Source of the DNA: Bacteroidales bacterium
Lineage (GTDB): Bacteria > Bacteroidota > Bacteroidia > Bacteroidales > VadinHA17
Direction: 5' to 3'
Assembly: GCA_011620595.1 (NCBI GenBank)
Contig: WOYX01000037.1
Location: 55,440 to 119,439, forward strand
DNA: 64,000 bases
Of the stretch, positions 1 through 9,151 are shown in pieces. The notes below the pieces were generated by a model, which was not told where the DNA came from, searched no databases, and was given only the letters and a program-made list of their open reading frames with translations. Position numbers and translations under genes: made by a program. Within the stretch, counting starts at the first letter, position 1, and the number at the start of each line of letters is the position of its first letter.

Positions 1-1
1 G

Positions 2-427
2 ATAGGCCAGTATGCACACGGTAATGAGCCATCTCACCATATAGCTTACCTCTTCTCTATGGCCGGTGAACCGGAGAAGACTGAAACAACGGTTCGCAGG
101 ATTATGGAGGAGATGTACACCGATGGGAGAGACGGGCTCTGCGGTAACGAGGACTGCGGACAGATGTCTGCATGGTATCTCTTTTCTGCAATGGGTTTCT
201 ACCCCGTCAACCCCGCTGACGGAAGATTTATCCTCGGCAGTCCCGCGCTGGAACGGGCGCAAATCTCACTGCCCGAAGGAAAAATATTTACAGTCGTCGC
301 TGAGAACAATTCAGCAACAAGAAGAAATGTCAGTGACGTTTTCCTGAACGGAAGAAAACTTGACCGTAACTATATCACCTATGAGGAGATAATGTCGGGA
401 GGAGAGCTGAGGTTTCTTATGAAATGA
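2..427 (+). CDS. GH92 family alpha-mannosidase, C-terminal part (5' end outside window)
   Basis: Frame open from base 2: IGQYAHGNEPSHHIAYLFSMAGEPEKTE...GLCGNEDCGQMSAWYLFSAMGFYPVNP, characteristic GH92 C-terminal motifs (HGNEPSHH, GNEDCGQMSAW). Confidence 0.93.
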   Translation: MGQYAHGNEPSHHIAYLFSMAGEPEKTETTVRRIMEEMYTDGRDGLCGNEDCGQMSAWYLFSAMGFYPVNPADGRFILGSPALERAQISLPEGKIFTVVAENNSATRRNVSDVFLNGRKLDRNYITYEEIMSGGELRFLMK

Positions 428-482
428 ACAGCCCCGACATGTTTGTTGATAATTATCATCTGTCACTGATGATGTAATTCAT

Positions 483-490
483 TACCTTTG
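483..490 (+). promoter_or_regulatory. Bacteroidota -7 promoter element TACCTTTG upstream of the riboswitch
   Basis: TACCTTTG matches TAnnTTTG and lies directly before the riboswitch P1 stem; no clear -33 TTTG at ideal spacing. Confidence 0.5.
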
Positions 491-493
491 TTT

Positions 494-682
494 CATTCTG
501 GTGCTGCCGGTTTTTTCCGGCAGTGAAAAGGGAACCCTGTTTGAATCAGGGACAGTACCCGCTGCTGTGAAGCCTGTTCCGCCGTTTGCGGATCATTACA
601 GCCGGAATTCCCGCCACTGTCTGCCAGCTGGCGGACGGGAAGGCCCGGTGAGTAGGGATAAGTCAGAAGACCTGCCAGAATG
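494..682 (+). promoter_or_regulatory. Cobalamin riboswitch
   Basis: P1 closing stem CATTCTGG (494-501)/CCAGAATG (675-682); conserved blocks AAAGGGAA, AATCAGGGACAG, CCCGCTGCTGTGA, CCACTG, GGGAAGGC, GATAAGTCAGAAGACCTGCC. Confidence 0.96.
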
Positions 683-717
683 TGTCCTGTAACAGGGAGC
701 TTTCGGGAATAAAAGTT

Positions 718-2712
718 ATGTTCAAAAGGTCATCTGCCTATATTATCCCATTTAAGGTGAGCCGCAATGCTCTGCATGCTGCACTGCTGTCACTGTTAAT
801 TTTCGTGTCACCGCAGACCGGAGCGCAGGATATGTTCAACGAAGATACCGTTACCATCACTGCTGTAACTGTGACTGCCACTGCCTCGGAAAGGCAGACA
901 CCCTACACCGTTTTTGTGATTGATTCTGCCATTATGGCCGGCCATATGGAAAGTGATCTTGCATCACTGCTGATGTATGCCACTCCCCTGGCAGTAAAGC
1001 GTTACGGAAATCATGGTCTTGCTTCAGTATCGGTAAGAGGATTGCCCGGCAGTCATACAACGGTGAAATGGCATGGACTGACAGTCAATGCTGCAGGCAA
1101 CGGATACACTGACTTTGCTCTCATCCCGCTACATGCAGCTTCATCGGTGAAGATCACCCAGGGTGGCTATGACCTGAGCGATATCTCGGGATCCATCGGA
1201 GGTAAGGTGGAACTCTCCTCAGAGCCTCTCTTTCAGACAGGGCAATATGGCTCAGTTGCGGCAGGTACAGGCAGCTACAGTGACTACACTGCTTCGGCAG
1301 TCACAGGCTCAGGCAGTGAGTCCGTCTCTGCAAGGATGAGCCTGTGGGGCGAAAAGGCGAGGAATGATTTTCTCTTTATAAACGGTAATGCCCCGGAAGG
1401 CGCAACGGAGGAGAGAAGGGTCAACTCATCTTGTGTCTCGGGAGGCGCAGCAACAGACCTGGCATACAGATCCGGCAGCTCCACCGTCGCTGCACACCTC
1501 TGGTACAGCAACTCGGAGCGTGAACTTCCGGGCCCGGTGACCACGGTTCAGCAGAATTTTGGCGAGCGGCAAAGTGACAGGTCACTGCGCAGTGTGATCA
1601 GCTACTCCCTGGAGAAGGAAAAGATCACGGCGAGGGTAACTGCCGGAGGAACCTCTGATGTAAATCTCTATTATCATGAGAATCCGGAATACAACGGCGA
1701 CAACAGGTCGTCACTCCTCATGCTCAGGGCCGGTATTGCATATCGCCTGAACGGAAAAGCCGAATTCGGAATCAATGCCGGAAATGAGTACCAGAGTGCA
1801 CGGTCACTTAGCTACTCAGACACCGAACGAAGGAATGTATTTTCAACTTCTCTCTCCGCCAGGTTCAATCCGGGTACAAGAGTTAGACTGCTGCTCCAGG
1901 CACGGCAGATGATAGTCACAGGCATGGTCATAAAGCCCGAGTTTACGGCCGGAGCTGCAGTGACGCTCTCACCGGACGGCGCCCACCTGCTGAAAGCCAG
2001 CATAAGCCGCACGGCCAGGCTGCCATGCCTCAACGACCTCTATTGGGTGCCCGGCGGCAACAGCAGCCTGAGACATGAAAATGCTACAGGAGGTGAGGCA
2101 TCATACTCTTATGTAAGTGTGACTTCGTCAGGATTGAAGAACAGTATTGATCTTGCACTCCACGCCAAACGGGTAAATGATATGATACAATGGATCCCGG
2201 GAGTGACCGGAATATGGAGCGCCGAAAACGTTCGCAGTGTAAATGTGTACGGACTGGAGGGAAGACTGGGCTCTGAAATGCCTTTTAATGAGCTGGTAAT
2301 ATCTTCTTATCTGAACTATGGCTTCACCCGCAGTGTGATCGCCGCCTCTGAGATACCCAATGACAGGGCTGTGGGAAGCCAGCTGATATATGTGCCCGGT
2401 AATCTGCTTAACCTGAATCTCGGCCTGCGCTGGAAGATGATGAGGGCAGGAGTGACAGCACTGTATCAGGACAGGAGGTATACCACATCGGACAACAGTG
2501 AATGGCTTCCCCCGTCATTTATTGCTGATGCAAAGGTGGGAGCAGTGCTGCCCGCCGGAAAGACAAAAATCGGAATAGAGCTTGATACAAAAAATATCTT
2601 CAACAGCTCTGCGGAAAGCGTTCGCAATTACCCGATGCCGCTCCGTACCTTCAACCTCAGACTAACCATAAATTTTACCAGTAAAAACAAGAAAAATGAA
2701 GAACAAGATTAA
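718..2712 (+). CDS. btuB: TonB-dependent receptor, BtuB-like cobalamin receptor
   Basis: Immediately downstream of cobalamin riboswitch; signal peptide, plug domain (VSVRGLPGSHTTVKWHGLTVN), C-terminal beta-barrel strands ending RTFNLRLTINF. Start at 718 preferred because the ORF-track start at 682 lies in the riboswitch. Confidence 0.88.
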   Translation: MFKRSSAYIIPFKVSRNALHAALLSLLIFVSPQTGAQDMFNEDTVTITAVTVTATASERQTPYTVFVIDSAIMAGHMESDLASLLMYATPLAVKRYGNHGLASVSVRGLPGSHTTVKWHGLTVNAAGNGYTDFALIPLHAASSVKITQGGYDLSDISGSIGGKVELSSEPLFQTGQYGSVAAGTGSYSDYTASAVTGSGSESVSARMSLWGEKARNDFLFINGNAPEGATEERRVNSSCVSGGAATDLAYRSGSSTVAAHLWYSNSERELPGPVTTVQQNFGERQSDRSLRSVISYSLEKEKITARVTAGGTSDVNLYYHENPEYNGDNRSSLLMLRAGIAYRLNGKAEFGINAGNEYQSARSLSYSDTERRNVFSTSLSARFNPGTRVRLLLQARQMIVTGMVIKPEFTAGAAVTLSPDGAHLLKASISRTARLPCLNDLYWVPGGNSSLRHENATGGEASYSYVSVTSSGLKNSIDLALHAKRVNDMIQWIPGVTGIWSAENVRSVNVYGLEGRLGSEMPFNELVISSYLNYGFTRSVIAASEIPNDRAVGSQLIYVPGNLLNLNLGLRWKMMRAGVTALYQDRRYTTSDNSEWLPPSFIADAKVGAVLPAGKTKIGIELDTKNIFNSSAESVRNYPMPLRTFNLRLTINFTSKNKKNEEQD

Positions 2713-3724
2713 GTTACTGGCCTTCCTGGTGCCGATAATGTTCATCTCCTGTGAGAGAAACAATGCTGAGCCAGATCTCTTCCCGCAGGGAGAAGGAATG
2801 TTTATTCTTAATGAGGGCAATTTCATGGCCGGTAACGGAACGGTCTCCTTTTACAGCCTGGAGACGGGAGAGATATACAACGAGCTCTTCAAAACAAGGA
2901 ACAGCAGGCCCCTGGGTGATGTTCCCACCTTCATTGCAACAGACGGCACCATAGGATACATCATCGTTAATTATTCAGGTACACTGGAGGCGGTTGACAT
3001 GCTTACCATGGAGAGTCTCGGGACGGTTACCGGGCTCAGCTCTCCCCGGCAGATGGCAATCAGCGGGCGCAGAGCCTATGTCACCTCCATTGCCTCCGAA
3101 GAGCTGACCGTCATTGATCTTGATCTTCTTGAGGTGACTGGTTATATTGATATCGGCTGCACCAGCGAGGCAATAGTTATCTCTGACGGAGTACTTTTCG
3201 TGTCAAACTGGGTTGCCGGTGACCGGATTGTGGTTGTCGATCTCGAAACCGAAGATATCATTGGCTCCGTAACGGCAGGAACCGAGCCGGAGAGCATGGT
3301 GCTGGACAAAAACGGCAAGCTCTGGGTACTCTGCACCGGCGGATATATGCAGGATCTTCCAAAATTAGTGAGGATAAACAGCGTTACCTATGAGAAGGAG
3401 AGTGAAATGATCTTTGGTTCCGTGTCCGATTATCCTGCGTCGCTGACCATAAACAGTACCGGTGATACCCTCTACTGGCTCCATGAAGGCATCAGGAGGA
3501 TGCCGGTCAGCGCGGTCTCACTGCCCGGTGAAGCTTTCATAGAGCCGGGGGAGAGGCTGTTCTATGATCTTGGGACTGGACCCGGAGGGCGGGTTTTTGT
3601 CACAGATGCTATTGATTACCAGCAGAAGGGCGACCTGCTGATTTACAACAGACGAGGGGAACTTGAAGATATTGAAAGGGCCGGAATCATTCCCGGTTTC
3701 ATGCTCTTCATGACGGAGTGGTAA
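2696..3724 (+). CDS. YncE/DUF5074-type beta-propeller lipoprotein, BtuG-like
   Basis: Lipobox FISCERN; repeated propeller blades (GTVSFYSLETGEIYNELF; VTVIDLDLLEVTGYIDIG; IVVVDLETEDIIGSVTAGTEPESMVLD); second gene of B12 operon, overlapping the receptor stop. Confidence 0.8.
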   Translation: MKNKIKLLAFLVPIMFISCERNNAEPDLFPQGEGMFILNEGNFMAGNGTVSFYSLETGEIYNELFKTRNSRPLGDVPTFIATDGTIGYIIVNYSGTLEAVDMLTMESLGTVTGLSSPRQMAISGRRAYVTSIASEELTVIDLDLLEVTGYIDIGCTSEAIVISDGVLFVSNWVAGDRIVVVDLETEDIIGSVTAGTEPESMVLDKNGKLWVLCTGGYMQDLPKLVRINSVTYEKESEMIFGSVSDYPASLTINSTGDTLYWLHEGIRRMPVSAVSLPGEAFIEPGERLFYDLGTGPGGRVFVTDAIDYQQKGDLLIYNRRGELEDIERAGIIPGFMLFMTEW

Positions 3725-3759
3725 GTTTTTGACTATTTTTGGTGGCACAATAGAACAGA

Positions 3760-5934
3760 TTGAAGGAAAGAGTATTCATAGCAGCGTTGTTACTATTCTC
3801 CTCTTTTGCGCTGAAGGGTCAGATGGAATTCCCTGTTGGCAGTGCACTCTTTCCCGACATACCTGACTGGCATGAAATATCTGTTGATCCCCTGGAGGTG
3901 GAGATATTGCGGTCACTTGACCAGCCAAAGGACCAGCCCTACAGGTTTGCCATTCCGGTACCTGTGGAGTTGACTCCGGAGAATGCGGGTTTTATTGTTC
4001 ATAGGGGCAACGAGACTGTCTGGGTTATGCCTCTCTCATCAAAGGGAGCCCTGTCGCTCAATCTTATCCTGTCACCTTATAGACTTCCCGGGGGATCATA
4101 TATCTATATTTATGACCGTGAACGGCGGGTGGTCAGGGGGGCATTTACGGCAGAGAGTGGTGCGGGCAGGCTTAGTATGCCGGTGATGCCTCTTCCGGGT
4201 GACAGCATGGTTATGGAGTGTCATTTCCCCGGCAGGTCAATTCCTGCCGGTGCCATAGGAATTAAGCAGGTGGCGCATGACTTTGCGGGCTTCTTTGAGC
4301 TGGATGATGCCAAGGATGTCTATTTCGGTCGGTCAGGAAGCTGCGAGACGGATCTCAACTGTTCCACGAATACCACATACCTGACCGCCTCACGGTCGGT
4401 AGTGCGCCTCCTGGTAGGTGGTGCGGAGCTCTGTACGGGTGTGATGGTCAACAACACGGGAAGTGAGTACAAAGCCTATGTGCTCACCGCCAACCACTGT
4501 ATAGACACCCCCACCCTGGCAGATGAAACGGTATTCGTTTTCAACTATATCAGCCCCTGGTGTGACGGTCCTGACGTGACAGGTGCACACTCCCTGACGG
4601 GTTCTATACTGCGTGCCACGAATCCTGATGTTGACTTCACCCTGGTGGAGCTGCTGCAGTTTCCTCCGCTGGTTTACAGGCCCTGGCTTGCCGGCTGGGA
4701 CATAACCACCTCGGTCCCCTCAAGCACCTTTACCCTTCACCACCCTGAGGGTGATGTCATGAAGATTACCATTGATGACAACAGTCCGATAACTGACTCT
4801 TATCCTGCCCCAGGATATGCCATCAACAGTTTCTGGCGCATTCTCAGATGGGAGCTGGGAGCAACGGAGCCCGGCTCATCGGGCGGGCCCCTCTTTGACG
4901 AGAACGCCAGGGTGCGGGGGACTCTCACCGGCGGAAGTGCCACATGTGCAGAACCGACAAATGACTTTTATGTCAAGATCAGCCGCATGTTCAATATCAC
5001 CACCATCACCTCCACCCATCTCAGGCCCTGGCTCGATCCCGTCTCATCAGGTGCCACCGTAGCCGGGGGACGCGATCCCTATGCCTACAACCTGTCTCTT
5101 GCTGACACGCTCACTAATATGCCTCTCTCTGACCCCGGAACTGCCGATGCATTTGTCTCACCCGGTTGGGGATACTCAACCGGCAACAACTCTGACGGCC
5201 TGAGGAGATATGCTGAATATTTCCCCTTTATCGGAACAGGTGAGATAGCATGGGTACAGATGAAGGTGGCTGCGGTTTCCTATCTGTCGTCCATTGACTC
5301 GCTACGTGTTTTTGTCTGGAACGGCGGTGTCATTCCCGGAGCACTTCTGGCCTCACGCATGATCCGCTTGAAAGAGGTGAAGGCCAATGCAGAGCTGCAG
5401 ATCGATTTCGGGCGGACGGTAAAGGTCACCGGACCCTATTACATAGGTTATGAAGTATACTACAGGAGCAGCATGATGCTGCCGCAGCCTCAGTTCGCCG
5501 TGAAACATTCAGATCCGTGGCCTCTCGACTCAGGCAACACGGCGTGGTTCAACAACGGAACCTCCTGGCTGCCATTCACACAGCATCCCACATTCCCGAA
5601 GTCAGTATCACTGGGCATCAGGGTTGTAATGGTTGACAATACAATCCTTAACGATATTGGGAATCCCGAACAGGAGATATCCCCTCTGAAAGTCTTTCCA
5701 AACCCGTTCACCTCCGACATCTGTTTCGAGCTTGAGGGGAGAGGCGTGACTGAGACCTCGCTAAGCCTGTGGGACAACTCGGGGAGGGTTGTCTACGCCG
5801 GAGAATACCGTAATATCTTCCCGGGGCTCCTTCCCGTGGAGCTGCCCTGGCTCGCCGCCGGCATATATCACTATAGTCTCAGGAATGATACGGTTCTTCA
5901 TACCGGCACACTGATAAAGGCCGATTCCAGGTAA
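3760..5934 (+). CDS. Secreted trypsin-like serine protease (lysyl endopeptidase-like) with T9SS type A C-terminal sorting domain
   Basis: TTG start with signal peptide KERVFIAALLLFSSFALKGQ; catalytic motifs TANHC (His), NPDVDFTLVEL (Asp), EPGSSGGPLF (Ser); C-terminal PLKVFPNPFTSD...LPWLAAGIYHYSL. Confidence 0.87.
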   Translation: MKERVFIAALLLFSSFALKGQMEFPVGSALFPDIPDWHEISVDPLEVEILRSLDQPKDQPYRFAIPVPVELTPENAGFIVHRGNETVWVMPLSSKGALSLNLILSPYRLPGGSYIYIYDRERRVVRGAFTAESGAGRLSMPVMPLPGDSMVMECHFPGRSIPAGAIGIKQVAHDFAGFFELDDAKDVYFGRSGSCETDLNCSTNTTYLTASRSVVRLLVGGAELCTGVMVNNTGSEYKAYVLTANHCIDTPTLADETVFVFNYISPWCDGPDVTGAHSLTGSILRATNPDVDFTLVELLQFPPLVYRPWLAGWDITTSVPSSTFTLHHPEGDVMKITIDDNSPITDSYPAPGYAINSFWRILRWELGATEPGSSGGPLFDENARVRGTLTGGSATCAEPTNDFYVKISRMFNITTITSTHLRPWLDPVSSGATVAGGRDPYAYNLSLADTLTNMPLSDPGTADAFVSPGWGYSTGNNSDGLRRYAEYFPFIGTGEIAWVQMKVAAVSYLSSIDSLRVFVWNGGVIPGALLASRMIRLKEVKANAELQIDFGRTVKVTGPYYIGYEVYYRSSMMLPQPQFAVKHSDPWPLDSGNTAWFNNGTSWLPFTQHPTFPKSVSLGIRVVMVDNTILNDIGNPEQEISPLKVFPNPFTSDICFELEGRGVTETSLSLWDNSGRVVYAGEYRNIFPGLLPVELPWLAAGIYHYSLRNDTVLHTGTLIKADSR

Positions 5935-7067
5935 TGAAAGTTTTTTATTTCATCACAATATTGGCACTGATCCTCTGTTCATGCCGCAACGGCAGTGAAA
6001 ACAGGGAAAAGCAGAACGTCGGTCTCACTCCTGCCTCTTCCAGGCTTATAATTGAAGAGAAGGATAATTATTACAGGGTGGTGATCAGGGATCCGTGGCA
6101 GAATACCCGGGGGACTGAGCTTGAATATTTTCTCCTGCCACGCGGAGAGACCAATCCCGGCACTCTTGATGAGAGCAGGGTGATTCATGTGCCAGTTGAG
6201 AGGATGATCTGCATGTCAACCACTCATGTTGCCATGCTCTCGGCGCTTGGTGCCACTGATCTGCTGGCAGGTGTTTCCGGTCCCAACCTGCTGTATGATA
6301 CTCTGATCCGTAAAGCTGTCGCCAGCGGGTCAGTCCGTGATGTCGGATACGAGGGAAACCTCAACAATGAACTGATTGTTGCCCTTAAACCGGACCTGGT
6401 GATGGCCTATGGTGTTGCGGATCCCTCGTCGGGTCAGCTGGGCAAGCTCTCATCGCTTGGTATCAGGGTGATCTACAATGCAGATTACCTGGAGGAGCAT
6501 CCGCTTTCACGTGCCGCCTGGATAAGGCTCTTTGGCTTGCTGACAGGCCGGAAGGAGAAGGCTGACAGTCTCTTTGCCGAAGTGTCGTTGCGATACAGCG
6601 ATCTCGCAGCAAGGGTCAGGAAGAGTGCAGGTCAACGGCCTGCCGTGCTCCTGGGCGCACCGTGGGAAGATGTATGGTATGTGTCACCTGCCAACTCATA
6701 CACCGGAAGGCTGATTGAAGATGCCGGAGGTGACTATCTCTTCTCTGACCTGACTGAAGCCAATTCGGTTCCCTTTTCAGTGGAAGCTGTGTTCAGGCGT
6801 GCCGCTGATGCTGATGTCTGGATAAATCCCGGTACCGCGGAGAGCCTTGAGGAGATCAGCGTTGCTGACCATCGTCTCAGCCGCCTGCCGGTATGCCGCG
6901 AAGGGGGGGTATGGAACAACAGGAAAAGGATAACACCTGCAGGAGGTAATGACTACTGGGAGACGGCCGTGGTGCGTCCTGATATCCTGCTAATGGATAT
7001 GGTCGCTATCCTGCATCCTGAGATGCTTCCCGGCTACACGCACTATTTCTACAGGAGGCTGGAATGA
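5934..7067 (+). CDS. btuF: ABC transporter substrate-binding lipoprotein, BtuF-like
   Basis: Lipobox LILCSCRN; periplasmic binding protein fold motifs (ERMICMSTTHVAMLSALGATDLLAGVSGP, LKPDLVMAYG); 1-nt overlap with upstream stop. Confidence 0.85.
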   Translation: MKVFYFITILALILCSCRNGSENREKQNVGLTPASSRLIIEEKDNYYRVVIRDPWQNTRGTELEYFLLPRGETNPGTLDESRVIHVPVERMICMSTTHVAMLSALGATDLLAGVSGPNLLYDTLIRKAVASGSVRDVGYEGNLNNELIVALKPDLVMAYGVADPSSGQLGKLSSLGIRVIYNADYLEEHPLSRAAWIRLFGLLTGRKEKADSLFAEVSLRYSDLAARVRKSAGQRPAVLLGAPWEDVWYVSPANSYTGRLIEDAGGDYLFSDLTEANSVPFSVEAVFRRAADADVWINPGTAESLEEISVADHRLSRLPVCREGGVWNNRKRITPAGGNDYWETAVVRPDILLMDMVAILHPEMLPGYTHYFYRRLE

Positions 7068-8104
7068 GAGATCGGTTACCATCCCTGAAGCTTTCACTGA
7101 CGATGACCGGGTTGTTGCTGGTCACCCTGCTGCTCTTCTGTGCCGATATTCTGTTTGGAGGAACACCAATTGAGGCTGCGGATGTTGTGAGGGCTCTTTT
7201 TGGAGCCGGGTCACCGGAGAGCGAGATAATAGTAATGGAGTTTCGCCTTCCCAGGGCCCTCACGGCAGTCATCGCCGGGGCAGCACTCTCTGTCAGCGGG
7301 CTGCTAATGCAGACTCTCTTCCGCAATCCTCTTGCCGGTCCCGATGTGCTGGGCATAAGCTCCGGCGCCGGCCTCGGCGTAGCACTCACAGTACTTACTC
7401 TCTCACCTCTGTTTGCCTTCTCTGCCGACAGCCCTCTGCAGGGATGGAGCATGATCCTTGCAGCCTGGGCCGGCGCCGGGATGGTGATGGTGATCATCAT
7501 GGCGGTCTCTTCCCGCATGCGTGACATAATGACAGTGCTGATCGTTGGTCTGATGCTTGCCAGTGCCATCTCTGCCGTGGTGAGCCTGATGCAGTATTTC
7601 AGCAATGAGGCGATGCTAAGGACATACGTGATATGGACTATGGGCAACCTGGGCAATATTTCATGGCAGCAGCTCAGGGCCCTGACCATTGCTGCGCTGG
7701 CAGGCATGATGCTGGCCTTTGTGATGGTTAAGTCTCTGAATGCAATGCTGATGGGAGACACCTTCTCGCGCACCGTTGGCGTACCTATGCGAAGCACGAG
7801 GCTGATACTTCTTGCTGCAGCAAGCATTCTGGCCGGCAGCGTAACAGCATTCTGCGGTCCTCTGGCCTTTATAGGGGTAGCAGTGCCTCATGTGGCACGA
7901 CTGTTTTTCAGAACCACCGATCACCGCACTCTCATGCCCGGTACGGCAATCTGCGGTGCTGCGATACTGCTGGCGAGCGACCTCATCTCCACGGTGCCAG
8001 GTGGCGGACACATCATTCCGGTAAACACTGTCACATCACTGATCGGGATACCTGTGGTGCTGTGGATAATACTCGGCAAAAACGCAATGGGAGGGAGGAG
8101 ATGA
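7064..8104 (+). CDS. btuC: FecCD/BtuC family ABC transporter permease
   Basis: EFRLPRALTAVIAGAALSVSGLLMQTLFRNPLAGPDVLGISSGAGLGV and CGPLAFIGVAVPHVARL signatures; ATGA overlap with btuF. Confidence 0.92.
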   Translation: MRDRLPSLKLSLTMTGLLLVTLLLFCADILFGGTPIEAADVVRALFGAGSPESEIIVMEFRLPRALTAVIAGAALSVSGLLMQTLFRNPLAGPDVLGISSGAGLGVALTVLTLSPLFAFSADSPLQGWSMILAAWAGAGMVMVIIMAVSSRMRDIMTVLIVGLMLASAISAVVSLMQYFSNEAMLRTYVIWTMGNLGNISWQQLRALTIAALAGMMLAFVMVKSLNAMLMGDTFSRTVGVPMRSTRLILLAAASILAGSVTAFCGPLAFIGVAVPHVARLFFRTTDHRTLMPGTAICGAAILLASDLISTVPGGGHIIPVNTVTSLIGIPVVLWIILGKNAMGGRR

Positions 8105-9108
8105 GGGAAAAAGGCGCCGCGCTTGCAGAGACAGCAGATCTGACGATAGGCTACTCGTCGCGCCGCCGGTGCGTCAGGGTCATGGAGCATCTCTCCGTCA
8201 GTGCAGGGGCAGGAGAACTCGTGGCACTCATAGGCCGTAACGGTGCCGGCAAGAGCACACTTCTGAGGACCCTGGTATCACTCCAGCCTCCGATTGAGGG
8301 AACCATCCGGCTGAACGGAAGAGACCTGCAGACCATCGGCAGCACCCTACTGCCAAGGATAGTCAGCTTCACCTCCACGGAGCCGGTGGCTGAACGGAAT
8401 ATTACTGTACGCGAGGCTGTGTCACTGGGACGGTTCCCCTATACCAACTGGATAGGTACCATGACGGCCGCTGACAGAAGGGCGGTTGACCTTGCTCTTG
8501 AAGATACCGGCATGCTGGCGTTTGCCGGTCGCAGGCTCGACAGCATTTCCGACGGCGAGAGACAGAGAACACTCATAGCACGGTCGCTGGCACAGGATAC
8601 AGATTTGCTGGTCATGGATGAGCCGACCGCATTTCTTGATCTGCCTTCGCGATATAGCATCGTAAGCCTGCTGAGAAAACTGACCAGGGAGAAGGGAAAA
8701 TGCGTTGTCTATTCTACCCATGACCTCGATACAGCACTCAACGAGGCTGACAGGATATGGCTTATGCACGGTGACGGTATCACCGAAGGCGCCCCGGAGG
8801 ACCTGATACTGTCGGGCACCATAGCTCATGCCTTTGAGAGCCCCCTGCTCTCCTTCAGCAGCAAGGAAGGCACCTTCAGCTTTGTAAGAGGAAAGAGGAG
8901 CGGCATAGCACTCGAGGGCGACCCTCCCGCCCTCAGCCTGACTGAAAAAGCTCTGGGCAGATGCGGATACACCGTCGATCAGAAGGCTTCTGTGAAGATT
9001 ATGGTGAAGAGAGAGAAGGAAGGATGGCAATGGACACTTACAGAAGGCTCAGAAATAAGATGTTATTATACATTATATGATCTGATGGTTCACCTGTCTG
9101 AAGAGTGA
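8101..9108 (+). CDS. btuD: ABC transporter ATP-binding protein, BtuD/FecE-like
   Basis: Walker A GRNGAGKSTLL, signature ISDGERQR, Walker B LLVMDEP; ATGA overlap with btuC stop. Confidence 0.9.
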   Translation: MREKGAALAETADLTIGYSSRRRCVRVMEHLSVSAGAGELVALIGRNGAGKSTLLRTLVSLQPPIEGTIRLNGRDLQTIGSTLLPRIVSFTSTEPVAERNITVREAVSLGRFPYTNWIGTMTAADRRAVDLALEDTGMLAFAGRRLDSISDGERQRTLIARSLAQDTDLLVMDEPTAFLDLPSRYSIVSLLRKLTREKGKCVVYSTHDLDTALNEADRIWLMHGDGITEGAPEDLILSGTIAHAFESPLLSFSSKEGTFSFVRGKRSGIALEGDPPALSLTEKALGRCGYTVDQKASVKIMVKREKEGWQWTLTEGSEIRCYYTLYDLMVHLSEE

Positions 9109-9151
9109 TGCACTTATCATTTCCGATGACTCACCTGCCTGAAAATCGGTC

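Noticed and set aside
682-717. Upstream start of the btuB-like ORF
   Set aside because: Falls at the end of the riboswitch P1 stem; ATG at 718 gives a proper signal peptide.
7006-7827. Long minus-strand ORF (273 aa) opposite btuF/btuC
   Set aside because: Shadow ORF; low-complexity translation and the plus strand encodes a clear BtuC.
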